Origin: Microbacteriaceae bacterium
GTDB lineage: Bacteria > Actinomycetota > Actinomycetes > Actinomycetales > Microbacteriaceae
Direction of reading: 5' to 3'
DNA length: 64,000 bases
Assembly (NCBI GenBank): GCA_030841285.1
Contig: JAVECW010000113.1
Coordinates: forward strand, 1 to 64,000
The translations under genes and the position numbers were made by a program. Each line of letters starts with the position of its first letter. The first letter of the stretch is position 1. Positions 45,706 to 55,884 of the stretch are shown here, piece by piece. Below the pieces are notes generated by a model. That model saw only the letters and a list, made by a program, of their open reading frames with translations. It was not told the origin of the DNA and ran no database searches.

Positions 45706-48333
45706 CTATTCCGACTGATCCCTCGGCGTAGCCTCGGGAGTTACGGCAATGCCCGTGAGCCCTGCCGTCGTCACACGACGATTTCGGCTGCGGCCCTGAC
45801 CGGGTTGCTTCGGCTGGGGCAGAGCCTCGAGGACGGAATCGAGCAGCTGATCCGCATCCTTGCTCTTGACCCGCTGCCGTGACTTGGGCGCCGTCACCGG
45901 GATATCAAGGATCTCAACGGACTCGATCGGCGCAGCGAGCTCGATCGGCGCAATCGGCTCGATCGGCTCGGATGTCGCACCCCTCCCGGCCCGCCTCTGC
46001 CCTGTGCGCCCTTGCCTGGGCTGTCCTGCACCCTCCTGCTTCGCGCCGGCGGCTTCCGCCTCGGCAGTGTGCCTGGCGCGACCGCCCGCGGCGTCAGCCG
46101 ACGAATCGTGACCCGTTCCGATGTGTGCGGTTTCCGGATGTGCCGCGTGCGCAGCGATGGTGCTCGCAGCGATCTGGGCGAGAGCGTTCTTCGCGTCGTC
46201 GGTGATGGCGTGGGTCGTGGCGCTCACAGGTGGTTGCTGTGCGCCTCCCCCGTTGCCGTTGGACTGGCCACCCTTGCCACGGCGGCGCTCGATGGGAGGT
46301 TGCGCGGACTGGCGGTGCTTATTGACGGGATCGTGGTGCACGATGATGCCACGACCGGCACACACCTCACAGGGCTCACTGAACGTCTCGAGCAGACCGA
46401 GCCCGACCTTCTTGCGTGTCATCTGCACGAGACCGAGCGAGGTGACCTCGGCGACCTGGTGCTTGGTCCTGTCGCGGCTCAGGCACTCGATGAGTCGCCG
46501 GAGCACGAGGTCGCGGTTCGTCTCGAGCACCATGTCGATGAAGTCGACGACGATGATTCCGCCGATGTCACGCAAGCGCAACTGGCGCACGATCTCTTCG
46601 GCGGCCTCCAGGTTGTTCTTGGTGACGGTCTCCTCGAGGTTGCCGCCCGAGCCGACGAACTTACCCGTGTTGACGTCGACGACAGTCATGGCCTCGGTGC
46701 GGTCGATCACGAGCGAGCCACCCGAGGGCAGCCAAACCTTGCGGTCGAGCGCCTTCTCGATCTGCTCGGTGATGCGGAACTCGTCGAAGGCGTCACGGTT
46801 TCCTGTGTACTCCTCGACGCGCTCGAGCAGGTCGGGCGCCACTTGCCTCAGGTAGTTCTCGATCGTGCTCTGAGCTTCGCCACCGGCGATGACCATCTTC
46901 TGGAAGTCCTCATTGAAGACATCGCGCACGATCTTGATGAGCAGGTCGGGCTCGCTGTGCAGCAGGGCGGGAGCCTGGACGGTCTCGACCTGCTTGCTGA
47001 TCTCCGCCCACTGTGCGGTCAGGCGGTTGACATCGAGCGTCAGCTGCTCTTCGGTCGCGCCCTCGGCAGCCGTGCGCACGATGACGCCGACGTTCTCCGG
47101 CAGAACCTCCTTGAGGATCTTCTTAAGGCGGGCGCGCTCGGTGTCTGGCAGCTTGCGGCTGATGCCGTTCATCGAACCATTGGGGACGTAGACGAGGTAA
47201 CGGCCGGGGAGGGACACCTGGCTCGTGAGCCTTGCGCCCTTGTGGCCGATCGGATCCTTCGTCACCTGCACGAGGACCTTGTCACCGGCCTTGAGCGCGA
47301 GCTCGATCCGGCGGGGCTGGTTGCCGCTCGTGGAGTTCTCCGCCGCGGCTTCCCAGTCCACTTCGCCCGAATAGAGCACGGCGTTGCGACCACGGCCGAT
47401 GTCGACGAACGCGGCCTCCATGCTTGGCAGGACATTCTGCACGCGGCCCAGATAGACATTCCCGATCAGGGATGCTTCCTGCGACTTGGCGACATAGTGC
47501 TCGACGAGAACACTGTCCTCGAGAACACCGATCTGGATGCGCCCGTCCTTCGAGCGGACGACCATCTGGCGGTCGACGGACTCGCGGCGCGCGAGGAACT
47601 CGGCCTCGGTTACGACCGGTCGCCTGCGCCCAGCGTCGCGTCCGTCCCGACGGCGCTGCTTCTTCGCCTCGAGGCGGGTCGAGCCCTTGACGCGCTGCGG
47701 CTCGGTGATCAGCTCCGGCTCGCGCGGCGTGCGCACTTTGACAACCGTGTTGGCCGGATCATCCGTGCCGGTGCGGGCCTCTTCACCCGGGCGACGGCGT
47801 GCGCGCCTGCGCACAGTCGTGCTTTCATCGCCCTGGTCGTCACGCAAGCTCGGCGGGAGCGGGGGCAGCGGCTTGATGTCCGGAGCCTGGAACAGGATCG
47901 ATGGCGCAGGGCGTCCCCCGGCAACCGCCGGAGCCTTCCCGGCCTTCTCCCCCTGGGCGTCAGCCTGTGCTCCCGCGGTCTCCTCTGGGATGGTCGTCGT
48001 TGTTGTGCCAGCACCGGAGGACTGGTCACGCGCAGCGCGCGCGCGGGTCGAACGGGTCCGAGCCTCGGCCCGCTGGGCACCGACCTGCTCGGCCTCTGCC
48101 GAAGGCCCGTCAACGTGTTGCGTGTCGACGGTCGGCGCAGCGCCAGAGCGCGCGTCGGGCGACGAGACCTCGGGAGACGGCGCGATGACCTGCTCCGCGG
48201 GGGCCTCGGTCACCTGGCTCTTCTTGGCGCTCCTGCGAGCCCCGAAAAGCCTGGTGCGCCTTTTCGCTCCCGTCTCTGCAGACTTCTCCGCGTCGTTTCC
48301 CTGAATGTTCGTGTTGTCTTGTTTTTCCACCAT
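45706..48333 (-). CDS. rne: Ribonuclease E/G
   Basis: An 875-residue RNase E/G family endoribonuclease. ATG 48333 (with AAGGAG upstream, long spacing) is chosen; a start at 48432 would add 33 residues of unlike composition. The N-terminal 260 residues are charged and low in order, as in mycobacterial RNase E. The catalytic core runs to about residue 700: S1 domain around LIGNVYLGRVQNVLPSMEAAFVDIG, the DNase I-like part with MTVVDVNTGKFVG and IIVVDFIDM (two catalytic Asp), and the zinc-link Cys pair EPCEVCAGRG. The C-terminus is Arg/Ala-rich and probably a degradosome/RNA-binding scaffold. The enzyme processes rRNA and mRNA. Confidence 0.95.
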   Translation of the reverse strand: MVEKQDNTNIQGNDAEKSAETGAKRRTRLFGARRSAKKSQVTEAPAEQVIAPSPEVSSPDARSGAAPTVDTQHVDGPSAEAEQVGAQRAEARTRSTRARAARDQSSGAGTTTTTIPEETAGAQADAQGEKAGKAPAVAGGRPAPSILFQAPDIKPLPPLPPSLRDDQGDESTTVRRRARRRPGEEARTGTDDPANTVVKVRTPREPELITEPQRVKGSTRLEAKKQRRRDGRDAGRRRPVVTEAEFLARRESVDRQMVVRSKDGRIQIGVLEDSVLVEHYVAKSQEASLIGNVYLGRVQNVLPSMEAAFVDIGRGRNAVLYSGEVDWEAAAENSTSGNQPRRIELALKAGDKVLVQVTKDPIGHKGARLTSQVSLPGRYLVYVPNGSMNGISRKLPDTERARLKKILKEVLPENVGVIVRTAAEGATEEQLTLDVNRLTAQWAEISKQVETVQAPALLHSEPDLLIKIVRDVFNEDFQKMVIAGGEAQSTIENYLRQVAPDLLERVEEYTGNRDAFDEFRITEQIEKALDRKVWLPSGGSLVIDRTEAMTVVDVNTGKFVGSGGNLEETVTKNNLEAAEEIVRQLRLRDIGGIIVVDFIDMVLETNRDLVLRRLIECLSRDRTKHQVAEVTSLGLVQMTRKKVGLGLLETFSEPCEVCAGRGIIVHHDPVNKHRQSAQPPIERRRGKGGQSNGNGGGAQQPPVSATTHAITDDAKNALAQIAASTIAAHAAHPETAHIGTGHDSSADAAGGRARHTAEAEAAGAKQEGAGQPRQGRTGQRRAGRGATSEPIEPIAPIELAAPIESVEILDIPVTAPKSRQRVKSKDADQLLDSVLEALPQPKQPGQGRSRNRRVTTAGLTGIAVTPEATPRDQSE

Positions 48334-48643
48334 CTCTGGTGCACTCCTTGACCGTACGGGCAACCGCGCCACCCGCTTGGGTACTCTCTCGAGCGAAACT
48401 CGCCGTGGTGCGAGATCCCGCCAATCCTTCACATCTGTAACCGGCTCACGGCTCTGGTTACACCGTCTTGGTCATTGCGTGCCGATCGTGCTGATCGGCA
48501 ATTACAGGGCTTCGTGCCCTTAAAGCCTTTTTTGGCGTCTCTCCGAGCGCGGCCCGGGAGACTTGGGTTCAATTATCGCACGCATTGTCACGAAGACGCA
48601 CTATTGCCGGTACGACACGGAACCGCTATGTAATAATCCGAGG
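48334..48643. promoter_or_regulatory. Structured leader of rne and divergent promoter for the VKOR gene
   Basis: A 310-bp gap without a gene. On the rne side it holds three hairpins: GTAACC/GGTTAC (48437-48461), TGCCGATC/GATCGGCA with a 5-nt loop (48480-48500) and AGGGC/GCCCT (48506-48520). They would form in a leader of roughly 200 nt. On the other side, TAATAAT about 48630-48636 serves as a -10 directly before the GTG at 48644. RNase E genes often control their own mRNA through leader structures. Confidence 0.55.
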
Positions 48644-49249
48644 GTGTCACTGACCGCACCCGCAAAACGCCCCACTGTCCTTGCCGTATTCCTGATCGTG
48701 GCCGGCATCATCGGCTTCCTCGCGGCGTTCGCGCTCACGCTCGACAAGCTCGCCCTCCTCGCCGACCCGAAGGCTTCACTCTCGTGCAACATCAGCGTTC
48801 TCGTCGGGTGCAGCAAGAACCTGAACTCGTGGCAGGGCGAACTCTTCGGCTTTCCCAACCCGCTGCTCGGGATCGCCGGCTGGACGGCTGCGATCGCGGT
48901 GGGCGTCGGCATCCTGGCCGGCGGACGCTTCGCACGCTGGTACTGGGCCCTCTTCAATCTCGGTGTGGCCGGTGCCCTCGCGCTCGTGATCTTCCTCATC
49001 ACGCAGAGCATCTACGCACTCGACGTGCTGTGCCCGTGGTGCATGCTCACGTGGTTCGTCACCATCCCGACCTTCTGGATCGTCACGCTCTACAACCTCA
49101 AAGAGGGAAACATTCCCGTTCCAGCATCCGTTCGCCGGATTGCTTCGGCCGCGTACAGCTGGGTCCCGCTGATCACGCTGGCGTGCTACGCAATCGTCGC
49201 CGTGCTCGCCCAGATCCAGATGGACTGGCTGCACCGCCTTTACGTCTAA
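48644..49249 (+). CDS. Vitamin K epoxide reductase (VKOR) family membrane protein
   Basis: A 201-residue membrane protein from GTG 48644, about 8 nt after a -10-like TAATAAT, so it is probably translated from a leaderless mRNA. Four to five membrane helices are visible. The redox centre CPWC is at 130-133 and the loop Cys pair at 48 and 56 (SCNISVLVGC), as in VKOR proteins that reoxidise extracytoplasmic thiol oxidases using quinone. The membrane partner DsbA-like protein is not in this window. It diverges from rne. Confidence 0.92.
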   Translation: MSLTAPAKRPTVLAVFLIVAGIIGFLAAFALTLDKLALLADPKASLSCNISVLVGCSKNLNSWQGELFGFPNPLLGIAGWTAAIAVGVGILAGGRFARWYWALFNLGVAGALALVIFLITQSIYALDVLCPWCMLTWFVTIPTFWIVTLYNLKEGNIPVPASVRRIASAAYSWVPLITLACYAIVAVLAQIQMDWLHRLYV

Positions 49250-49272
49250 GCGCGGCGCGAACGCGCCGCGCT
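49249..49272. terminator. Bidirectional hairpin between the VKOR gene and ndk
   Basis: AGCGCGGCGCG (49249-49259) and CGCGCCGCGCT (49262-49272) pair over 11 bp with only AA between the arms. It begins at the last base of the VKOR stop codon and ends 11 bp before the ndk stop, so it can serve both converging transcripts. Confidence 0.72.
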
Positions 49273-49283
49273 GGCGCCCCGGC

Positions 49284-49703
49284 CTAGAACCAGAGGGCGA
49301 GTTCGCGTGCTGCGGACTCTGGCGAATCGCTGCCGTGCACGAGATTCTGCTGCACCTTGAGTCCCCAGTCGCGCGCCAGGTCGCCACGGATCGTTCCTGG
49401 CGCGGCCGAGGTGGGGTCTGTCGTGCCGGCGAGCGAGCGGAAGCCCTCGATCACGCGATTGCCTGCGACGCGGATGGCGACGATCGGTCCGCTCTCCATG
49501 AACTCGACGAGCGGCTCGTAGAAGGGCTTGCCCTCGTGCTCCTCGTAGTGCTTGGCCAGCAGACTCCGGTCTGCCTGCAGAAGCTTGATGTCGACGAGGG
49601 CGTACCCCTTCGCCTCGATCCTGCGCAGAATCTCGCCGGTCAGGTTGCGGGCGACGCCATCCGGCTTGACGAGAACGAGGGTTTCTTCGACGGGGGTGCT
49701 CAT
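49284..49703 (-). CDS. ndk: Nucleoside diphosphate kinase
   Basis: A 139-residue Ndk that phosphorylates (d)NDPs from ATP through a phosphohistidine. The active-site His lies in NLVHGSDSPESAARE, preceded by GTIRGD-type sequence (PGTIRGDLARDWG). The N-terminal ETLVLVKPDGVARNL is typical. Its ATG overlaps the preceding DUF4233 gene by 4 nt. Confidence 0.97.
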   Translation of the reverse strand: MSTPVEETLVLVKPDGVARNLTGEILRRIEAKGYALVDIKLLQADRSLLAKHYEEHEGKPFYEPLVEFMESGPIVAIRVAGNRVIEGFRSLAGTTDPTSAAPGTIRGDLARDWGLKVQQNLVHGSDSPESAARELALWF

Positions 49704-50128
49704 TCTGGGTTCTCCGTTTCGAGGTTTTCTTGCGTGTGGGTGTTGTTGTTTCGGTCAAGTCGGGCGCCGACGACCATGCAGTACGCCCACATCGCCGTGA
49801 AGATGGCCCCGACGATGAAGAAGGCCGGTACGAGGACTCCGGCGGCGATCACGATGGCCTGCAGGATCCAACCGAGGATGAACGCCCAGCGGTAGCGCAA
49901 CAGCCCGATCGTCGCGCCCATGGCCAGGACCAACGCGGCGCCCCCGCCGAGAGCAAGGGGCGCAGGGAGCGCCCCGAGGCCGAAGATCACGAGCGCCCCG
50001 AGGAACACGATGATCAGCTCGAACCCGAGCACGATCGAGCCGAGGCTGTGACGCGCCGATCGCGTCCGGGCCGGCCGGCCCACCGCCTGGGCGGGGGTCG
50101 GTTCCTCTGGAGGCAGATCGCTAGGCAT
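49700..50128 (-). CDS. DUF4233 family membrane protein
   Basis: A 142-residue protein with four hydrophobic segments (LGSIVLGFELIIVFLGALVIF, ALGGGAALVLAMGATIGLL, AFILGWILQAIVIAAGVLV and FFIVGAIFTAMWAYCMVVG, first given approximately). ATG 50128 shares a base with the folC stop. Its conserved place between folC and ndk and its composition fit the actinobacterial DUF4233 family. Function unknown. Confidence 0.86.
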   Translation of the reverse strand: MPSDLPPEEPTPAQAVGRPARTRSARHSLGSIVLGFELIIVFLGALVIFGLGALPAPLALGGGAALVLAMGATIGLLRYRWAFILGWILQAIVIAAGVLVPAFFIVGAIFTAMWAYCMVVGARLDRNNNTHTQENLETENPE

Positions 50129-51486
50129 CAGTTCGTCTTCCAACCGCGCTTCTCAGCAATGGCCATGGCATCCCCGACGAGCGTGATTGACCCGGCCACG
50201 ACGACGGCGCGCCTCGGCGCCTCGCTTGCCCAGTCTCGTGCACGCTCGACCGCATCCTCGAGGTTTTCGAACACGTACGTCGAATCTTCGTGGGTCGCGG
50301 CGAGGACGAGGTCGCCCAGCTGCTCGTAACCGATCGCACGGTCGGAGCCGGACTGCGTCGCATGGAAGCGGGCGGCGAGCGGCTCCAGGGCCTGGATGAT
50401 CCCCACGGCATCCTTGTCGGCGAGCACGCCGAGCACGAAGACGATCTCGTCGAAATCGAAGTATTCCCGGAGCGCCGCCGCGAGCGAGGCTGCTCCACTC
50501 GGATTATGCGCGGCATCCACCAGTACGGTCGGATCGATACCGACCAGCTGGAGCCGGCCGGGGGACGTGACCGTGGCGAGACCTTCCTCGATCAGATCGG
50601 TGCTGAGCGCCTGGGTCCCGCGGCCGAGGAACGTCTCGACCGCCGCGATGGCGACGGCGGCGTTCTGGGCCTGGTGGCTGCCATAAAGCGGAAGAAAGAG
50701 GTCTGCGTACGTGCCAGCGAGCCCACGCACGGTGATGAGCTGGCCACCGACCGCGACGGCGTTGCTCACCACGTCGAATTTGTCGCCCTGCACGGCAAAC
50801 GTCGACTCCGTCAGTTCGGCGGCACGCTCGAGCTCGAGGAGCCCGTCGGGCAGCTGCGCTGCGCTCACCACATCTACCGCGGGCTTGATGATGCCGGATT
50901 TCGTCTTGGCAATCTCCGTGATCGTCGAGCCCAGGCGATTGGTGTGGTCGAGCGAGATCGGCGTGAACACGGCGACCTGACCATCTCCAACATTGGTCGA
51001 GTCCCACTCCCCTCCCATACCGACCTCGATAACCGCGACATCGACAGGGGCGTCGGCGAAGCACGCGAACGCGAGCACCGTCATTGCCTCGAAGAAGGTG
51101 AGGGGCAACTGCCCTGCCGCCTCGAGCTCGAGGTCAACGATCTCCAGGTACGGCTCGATGTCTGCCCAGTTGCGCGCGAGGGCCTCGTCGGTGATCGGCT
51201 CGCCGTCGATCACGATGCGCTCATTGAAGCGGATCAGGTGCGGACTGGTGAAGAGGCCGGTGCGGAGGCCGTACGCGCGCAGGATGCTCTCGGCGATCCT
51301 GCTCGTGCTCGTCTTTCCGTTCGTGCCCGTCACATGGATGATCGGGTACGCGTGGTGCGGATCGCCGAGGAGTTCCACAGCCCGGCGCGTGGCGCTGAGC
51401 CTCGGTTGCGGGCTGGCTTCGCCGAGGCGCGAGAGCAGGCTCTCGTACACCGCGTCGCCCGCGGGGGTGAAGTCGTCGTCAGACAT
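50128..51486 (-). CDS. folC: Folylpolyglutamate synthase / dihydrofolate synthase
   Basis: A 452-residue FolC that adds glutamate to dihydropteroate or folates using ATP. The Mur-ligase-type P loop is [13 protein letters not shown], followed by [11 protein letters not shown] and [11 protein letters not shown], all diagnostic. [12 protein letters not shown] is the C-terminal domain signature. The ATG at 51486 lies 8 nt inside ileS with GGGAGG upstream, so it is coupled to ileS translation. Confidence 0.96.
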   Translation of the reverse strand: MSDDDFTPAGDAVYESLLSRLGEASPQPRLSATRRAVELLGDPHHAYPIIHVTGTNGKTSTSRIAESILRAYGLRTGLFTSPHLIRFNERIVIDGEPITDEALARNWADIEPYLEIVDLELEAAGQLPLTFFEAMTVLAFACFADAPVDVAVIEVGMGGEWDSTNVGDGQVAVFTPISLDHTNRLGSTITEIAKTKSGIIKPAVDVVSAAQLPDGLLELERAAELTESTFAVQGDKFDVVSNAVAVGGQLITVRGLAGTYADLFLPLYGSHQAQNAAVAIAAVETFLGRGTQALSTDLIEEGLATVTSPGRLQLVGIDPTVLVDAAHNPSGAASLAAALREYFDFDEIVFVLGVLADKDAVGIIQALEPLAARFHATQSGSDRAIGYEQLGDLVLAATHEDSTYVFENLEDAVERARDWASEAPRRAVVVAGSITLVGDAMAIAEKRGWKTN

Positions 51487-54400
51487 CGCGCCTCCCGTCC
51501 AGGCGGGTGACGGCGACGATGAATCGCCCGGCGTTCGCGAACTGAGCCGCCTGGAAGTCCTGGTAGAAGTCGGCGTCGTGCAGCAGCACGCTGCTCAACC
51601 ACTCCGACGGGAGCTGGTCGCTGTAGCCGGCGAGCGCCGGGTTCTCTGCCGCCCGGTATGAGCGGGACTCCGTCGCGAGGGTTTCCGCCGCAATGTCGAC
51701 GTCGGTGACGCTCGCGACCGACGTCGCATCCTCATCGGAGAAGAAGACGAGGTCGAGTCGGATGCGATCACTGACGTCGAAGCCGGCGGCTCGGCGGGTG
51801 TCCTGCGCCGCACGGATGACGTCGCGCGCGAGACCTTCGGCCTCGAGTTCGGGCGTCGTCGCGGTGTCGAGCAGGACGAAGCCGCCGCCCGGCAGCAGGG
51901 CGAGCGCGCGGGATGACCGCTCTTCGTCCGAAGCCGCAGCGCCAACGCCAGAGCGATCGCCAGAATCAGGGCCATCGGAGACCGCCGCGGACGCAACTTC
52001 GAGGGCAAGCTCGTATTCGCCCTCGACGAGCTCGATCCCGTCGACGGAGACGACGCCGTCGATCTCGCTCCACACCCCGGCACGTGCGGCCCGGATGACG
52101 CGCTGGACATCCTTGCCGAGGCGGGGCCCAGCCGCACGCGCGTTGACGGTGAGCCTCGACGTGATTCCGTAATCGTCTGCACTCGATGCGGCGAGCTCGA
52201 CGAGGTCGACGGTCTTGACGTTGAGCTCATCGCGCAGGATCGACTCGAATGGGCGCAACGCCTCGGTGTCCGTCGCGACAACTGTCAGCGTTGCGAGCGG
52301 CAGTCGCACCCGGAGCCCTGACTGCTTGCGCAAGGAGAGCACGGTCGAGCTGATCGACCTGATCTGGTCCATCGCGGTCATGAGTGCGGGGTCTGCCGGG
52401 AACAGGCGGGCGTCCGGCCAGTCGGTCAGGTGCACGCTCCGCCCGCCGGTGAGACCCTGCCAGACGCGCTCGCTGACGAGCGGGAGCAACGGTGCGGCAA
52501 CGCGCGTGAGAGTCTCGAGCACTGTGAAGAGCGTGTCGAAGGCCTCCGAATTCGTGCCGTCTGCCTTCACGCCCTCCCAGAACCGCTCCCTGGAGCGTCG
52601 CACGTACCAGTTGGTCAGCGCGTCGGCGAAGTCGCGGACCTTGGCGGCAGCAAGCGTGCTGTCGAGCGCATCGAGGTCGGTCGTGACATCCTCGATCAGG
52701 TCGCGCGTCTTGGCCAACAGGTAACGGTCGAGGATGTCGGTGGAATCCGTACGCCACATGGCCGTGTAGCCGGATGCATCATCCGAAGCATCGCCCGCGC
52801 CGCTCGCATTCGCGTACAGCGAGAAGAAGTACCAGGTGCTCCACAGTGGCAGCAGGACCTGGCGCACCCCCTCGCGGATCGCTTCCTCCGTGACCACGAG
52901 GTTGCCGCCGCGCAGCACGGAACTCGACATCAGGAACCAGCGCATGGCATCCGAACCGTCGCGATCGAACACCTCGTTGACATCCGGGTAGTTGCGCAGC
53001 GACTTCGACATCTTCTGCCCGTCGTTGCCGAGCACGATGCCGTGGCTGATCACGTTCTTGTACGCGGGGCGGTCGAACAGCGCGGTCGAGAGGACATGCA
53101 GCACGTAGAACCAGCCGCGGGTCTGCCCGATGTACTCGACGATGAAGTCGGCCGGGTTGTGGCCGTCGAACCACTCGCGGTTCTCGAACGGGTAGTGCAC
53201 CTGGGCGAACGGCATGGAACCGGAATCGAACCACACGTCGAGCACGTCGGAGATGCGGCGCATGGTCGATTGCCCAGTCGGGTCGTCCGGATTCGGGCGA
53301 GTGAGTTCGTCGATGTACGGACGGTGCAGGTCGGTCGGGCGCACCCCGAAGTCGGCCTCGAGCTCGTCGAGCGAACCGTACACGTCAATCCGCGGATACT
53401 CCGGGTTGTCGCTCTTCCAGACCGGGATGGGTGAGCCCCAATAGCGGTTTCGCGAGATCGACCAGTCGCGGGCGTTGCCGATCCACTTGCCGAACTGGCC
53501 GTCCTTGACATTCTCCGGCACCCAGGTGATGTCCTGGTTGAGCTCGACCATGCGGTCACGGATCTCGGTGACGCGCACGAACCAGCTGGAGACCGCCTTG
53601 TAGATCAGCGGATTGCGGCAGCGCCAGCAGTGCGGGTACGAATGCTCGTAGCTCGCCTGGCGGAGCAGGCGCCCCTCCTCGCGCAGCAGCTTCGTGAGCG
53701 GCTTGTTCGCCTCGAAGACCTGCAGGCCCGCGACATCCTGAACCGCGGGCAGGAACCGCGCACCATCGTCGACCGAGATGATCACGGGGATGCCCGCTGC
53801 CTCGCAGACGCGCTGGTCGTCTTCGCCGTACGCCGGCGCCTGGTGCACGATGCCCGTGCCTTCGTCGGTCGTCACGTAGTCATCGACGAGGATGCGCCAG
53901 GCGTTCTGGGTCCCGTACTCGTCGGCGTCCGCGTAGTAGTCCCAGAGCCGGTCGTACGTGACGTCTTCGAGCTCGGATCCCAGGATCGTCCGGCTGATCG
54001 CGGCAACGGCGTCAGCAGCGGATTCGTAACCGAGGTCCTTCGCGTAGCCGCCGACCAGGTCGATCGCGAGGAGGTACTCCGCACCGAAGTCCTCGTGCTC
54101 GGGGTTTCCGTGGCCGTCTGCGGCGCCGTTGGGACCGGCAGGGAGGATTGCGTAGCGGATGTCCGGGCCGACCGCGAGTGCGAAGTTCGTCGGCAGTGTC
54201 CACGGCGTCGTCGTCCAGGCGAGCGCGCGGACAGCGGTCAGGCCAAGCGACTCTGCCTTCACACCCGTGAGCGGGAACGTGACGGTGACCGTCTGGTCCT
54301 GCCGCATCTTGTAGACGTCGTCGTCCATGCGCAGCTCGTGGTTCGAGAGCGGCGTCTGGTCGCGCCAGCAATACGGGAGCACGCGGTAGCCCTCGTAGGC

Positions 54401-54961
54401 GAGACCCTTTTCGTGGAGCTGCTTGAACGCCCAGATGACCGACTCCATGAAGGTCACGTCAAGCGTCTTGTAGTCATTCTCGAAGTCGACCCAGCGCGCC
54501 TGCCGCGTGACGTACCCTTGCCATTCCTTCGTGTAGCGCAGCACGGAGTCGCGCGCGGCCTGGTTGAAGGCCGCGATGCCCATCTCCTCGATCTCGCTCT
54601 TGTCCGTGATGCCGAGCTGCCGCTCCGCCTCGAGCTCGGCTGGCAGTCCGTGTGTGTCCCAGCCGAAGCGACGCTCGACCTTGCGTCCGCGCATGGTCTG
54701 GTAGCGCGGGAAGACGTCCTTGGCGTAGCCCGTGAGGAGGTGGCCGTAGTGCGGGAGTCCATTTGCGAATGGCGGGCCGTCGTAGAAGACCCACTCTTCG
54801 GCATCCGCGCGGTTGTCGATGGATGCCCGGAAGGTGCCATCCTTCTTCCAGAATTCGAGGACCTCGGTCTCGATCTCGGGGAAGTTCGGCGATGGCGTGA
54901 CGCCGGATGCCGTGCCGTTCTTCTCCGGTGCGTCGTCCGCACTCGACTGGGGGTAGCTCAT
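51479..54961 (-). CDS. ileS: Isoleucine--tRNA ligase
   Basis: A 1160-residue class I synthetase. ATG 54961 follows AGGAG; an in-frame start at 54991 is in the riboswitch. The HIGH-type motif is [11 protein letters not shown], the editing domain is present, and KMSKS is seen in [12 protein letters not shown]. Length fits the eukaryote-like type of IleS found in many actinobacteria, which lacks the C-terminal zinc finger of the E. coli type and is often linked with mupirocin insensitivity (known of the family, not shown here). It is preceded by a T-box and followed by folC. Confidence 0.96.
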   Translation of the reverse strand: MSYPQSSADDAPEKNGTASGVTPSPNFPEIETEVLEFWKKDGTFRASIDNRADAEEWVFYDGPPFANGLPHYGHLLTGYAKDVFPRYQTMRGRKVERRFGWDTHGLPAELEAERQLGITDKSEIEEMGIAAFNQAARDSVLRYTKEWQGYVTRQARWVDFENDYKTLDVTFMESVIWAFKQLHEKGLAYEGYRVLPYCWRDQTPLSNHELRMDDDVYKMRQDQTVTVTFPLTGVKAESLGLTAVRALAWTTTPWTLPTNFALAVGPDIRYAILPAGPNGAADGHGNPEHEDFGAEYLLAIDLVGGYAKDLGYESAADAVAAISRTILGSELEDVTYDRLWDYYADADEYGTQNAWRILVDDYVTTDEGTGIVHQAPAYGEDDQRVCEAAGIPVIISVDDGARFLPAVQDVAGLQVFEANKPLTKLLREEGRLLRQASYEHSYPHCWRCRNPLIYKAVSSWFVRVTEIRDRMVELNQDITWVPENVKDGQFGKWIGNARDWSISRNRYWGSPIPVWKSDNPEYPRIDVYGSLDELEADFGVRPTDLHRPYIDELTRPNPDDPTGQSTMRRISDVLDVWFDSGSMPFAQVHYPFENREWFDGHNPADFIVEYIGQTRGWFYVLHVLSTALFDRPAYKNVISHGIVLGNDGQKMSKSLRNYPDVNEVFDRDGSDAMRWFLMSSSVLRGGNLVVTEEAIREGVRQVLLPLWSTWYFFSLYANASGAGDASDDASGYTAMWRTDSTDILDRYLLAKTRDLIEDVTTDLDALDSTLAAAKVRDFADALTNWYVRRSRERFWEGVKADGTNSEAFDTLFTVLETLTRVAAPLLPLVSERVWQGLTGGRSVHLTDWPDARLFPADPALMTAMDQIRSISSTVLSLRKQSGLRVRLPLATLTVVATDTEALRPFESILRDELNVKTVDLVELAASSADDYGITSRLTVNARAAGPRLGKDVQRVIRAARAGVWSEIDGVVSVDGIELVEGEYELALEVASAAVSDGPDSGDRSGVGAAASDEERSSRALALLPGGGFVLLDTATTPELEAEGLARDVIRAAQDTRRAAGFDVSDRIRLDLVFFSDEDATSVASVTDVDIAAETLATESRSYRAAENPALAGYSDQLPSEWLSSVLLHDADFYQDFQAAQFANAGRFIVAVTRLDGRRDV

Positions 54962-54965
54962 TCTT

Positions 54966-55190
54966 CTCCTGGGCAGGCTCTCTGTCTGCACGAGGACGGC
55001 AGGTGCACACAGGCACTTGTCGCGGTACCACCCCGCTTGCCGTGCGAGTGAGCCGCACGACCGCTTGTTCGTTGGCTGTGACGGGCCAGACCCGTTCGGT
55101 TCTACTGAGGCGACTCCCCGTGGGGCGACGCACCGTTCTTCCGAAGACTCACCGGTGATGGCCGGATCGCAGTCGTTGCGCCAATCCTAT
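54966..55190 (-). promoter_or_regulatory. T-box riboswitch of ileS, actinobacterial translational type
   Basis: Read on the minus strand, the leader has a short stem I with loop sequence GGCCATCACCGG, whose specifier ATC (55157-55159) pairs with tRNA-Ile anticodon GAU. Downstream is the T-box antiterminator-like element GGGGTGGTACCGCG (55021-55034), whose GGTG pairs with the uncharged tRNA end. No terminator precedes the ileS start; instead the 3' part can pair near the AGGAG, as in actinobacterial T-boxes that regulate translation. Stem I is much shorter than the classical form. Low charged tRNA-Ile should raise IleS synthesis. Confidence 0.92.
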
Positions 55191-55816
55191 CGTTTTGAGG
55201 CTGCCGCATCGAGCACGGCCTGGAAGCCTGCGCACACCGGAGAGATCGCCTCGGCGACGTACGGCGTGAGCGCACCACGCGTCACTCCTGCTCGTGCCCA
55301 GGCGGCGGCCGCCGCCACGGCAGCGCCGATCACCGCGGTCGCGATGGCCTGCGGCAGGAGATCATCCCTGTCGAGCCCAAGTTTCGCGGCGATGAACTCG
55401 CGCAAGACCTTCACCTGCGCGAGAAAGCGCGAGAGAGCGGATGCCTCGAGCTCGGAACTCGTGGCCATCAGGTCGCATTGGGTGAGCGCCCACGGCACCC
55501 GACCTGGGCCGAACTCCACGGCGACCGCGAGCAGCCCCCGGCGGATCGCGGCCATCACGGGTTCATCGCTCGGAACCGCCGCGAGCGCGTCCGCCAAGTG
55601 GATGACGCTCGCATCGACCTCGAGCCAGAGCACGTCGCTCTTGGCCGAAAAGTAATTGAAGAAGGTGCTCCTGCTCACGCCCGCGCGCTGCGTGATGTCT
55701 TCGATCGTGGTGCCGGCGTACGTCCGCTCGAGGAAGAGCTCGGATGCAGCATCCGCCAGAATCTGGCAAGACGACAGCCGGGGGCGGCCCGATGTCGGTC
55801 GAACGGTCTTGCCCAT
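55187..55816 (-). CDS. TetR family regulator
   Basis: A 209-residue TetR protein. Helix-turn-helix: GTTIEDITQRAGVSRSTFFNYF, preceded by ILADAASELFLERTY (first motif given at 20 residues or fewer as TTIEDITQRAGVSRSTFF). It diverges from an MHS transporter gene, which it probably controls. A palindrome TGGA-CTCAA-TCCA (55845-55857) lies in the 68-bp shared promoter gap. Its 3' end reaches the start of the ileS T-box, so the ileS promoter must lie within its last codons. Confidence 0.88.
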   Translation of the reverse strand: MGKTVRPTSGRPRLSSCQILADAASELFLERTYAGTTIEDITQRAGVSRSTFFNYFSAKSDVLWLEVDASVIHLADALAAVPSDEPVMAAIRRGLLAVAVEFGPGRVPWALTQCDLMATSSELEASALSRFLAQVKVLREFIAAKLGLDRDDLLPQAIATAVIGAAVAAAAAWARAGVTRGALTPYVAEAISPVCAGFQAVLDAAASKR

Positions 55817-55844
55817 GATCCTCCGAGGCCTACTAAGCTATTAC

Positions 55845-55857
55845 TGGACTCAATCCA
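55845..55857. promoter_or_regulatory. Putative TetR operator before the MHS transporter
   Basis: TGGACTCAATCCA has 4-bp perfect arms and lies centrally in the gap between the TetR start (55816) and the transporter GTG (55885). A single copy with short arms makes this a weaker case than the tandem sites at 36898. Confidence 0.4.
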
Positions 55858-55884
55858 AATATTACCCTGCGACAAGGACGTATC

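Noticed and set aside
46012-48351. A 779-codon plus-strand frame opposite rne
   Set aside because: The rne frame has clear catalytic motifs, while this frame is low in hydrophobic pattern and matches no family. It is a shadow.
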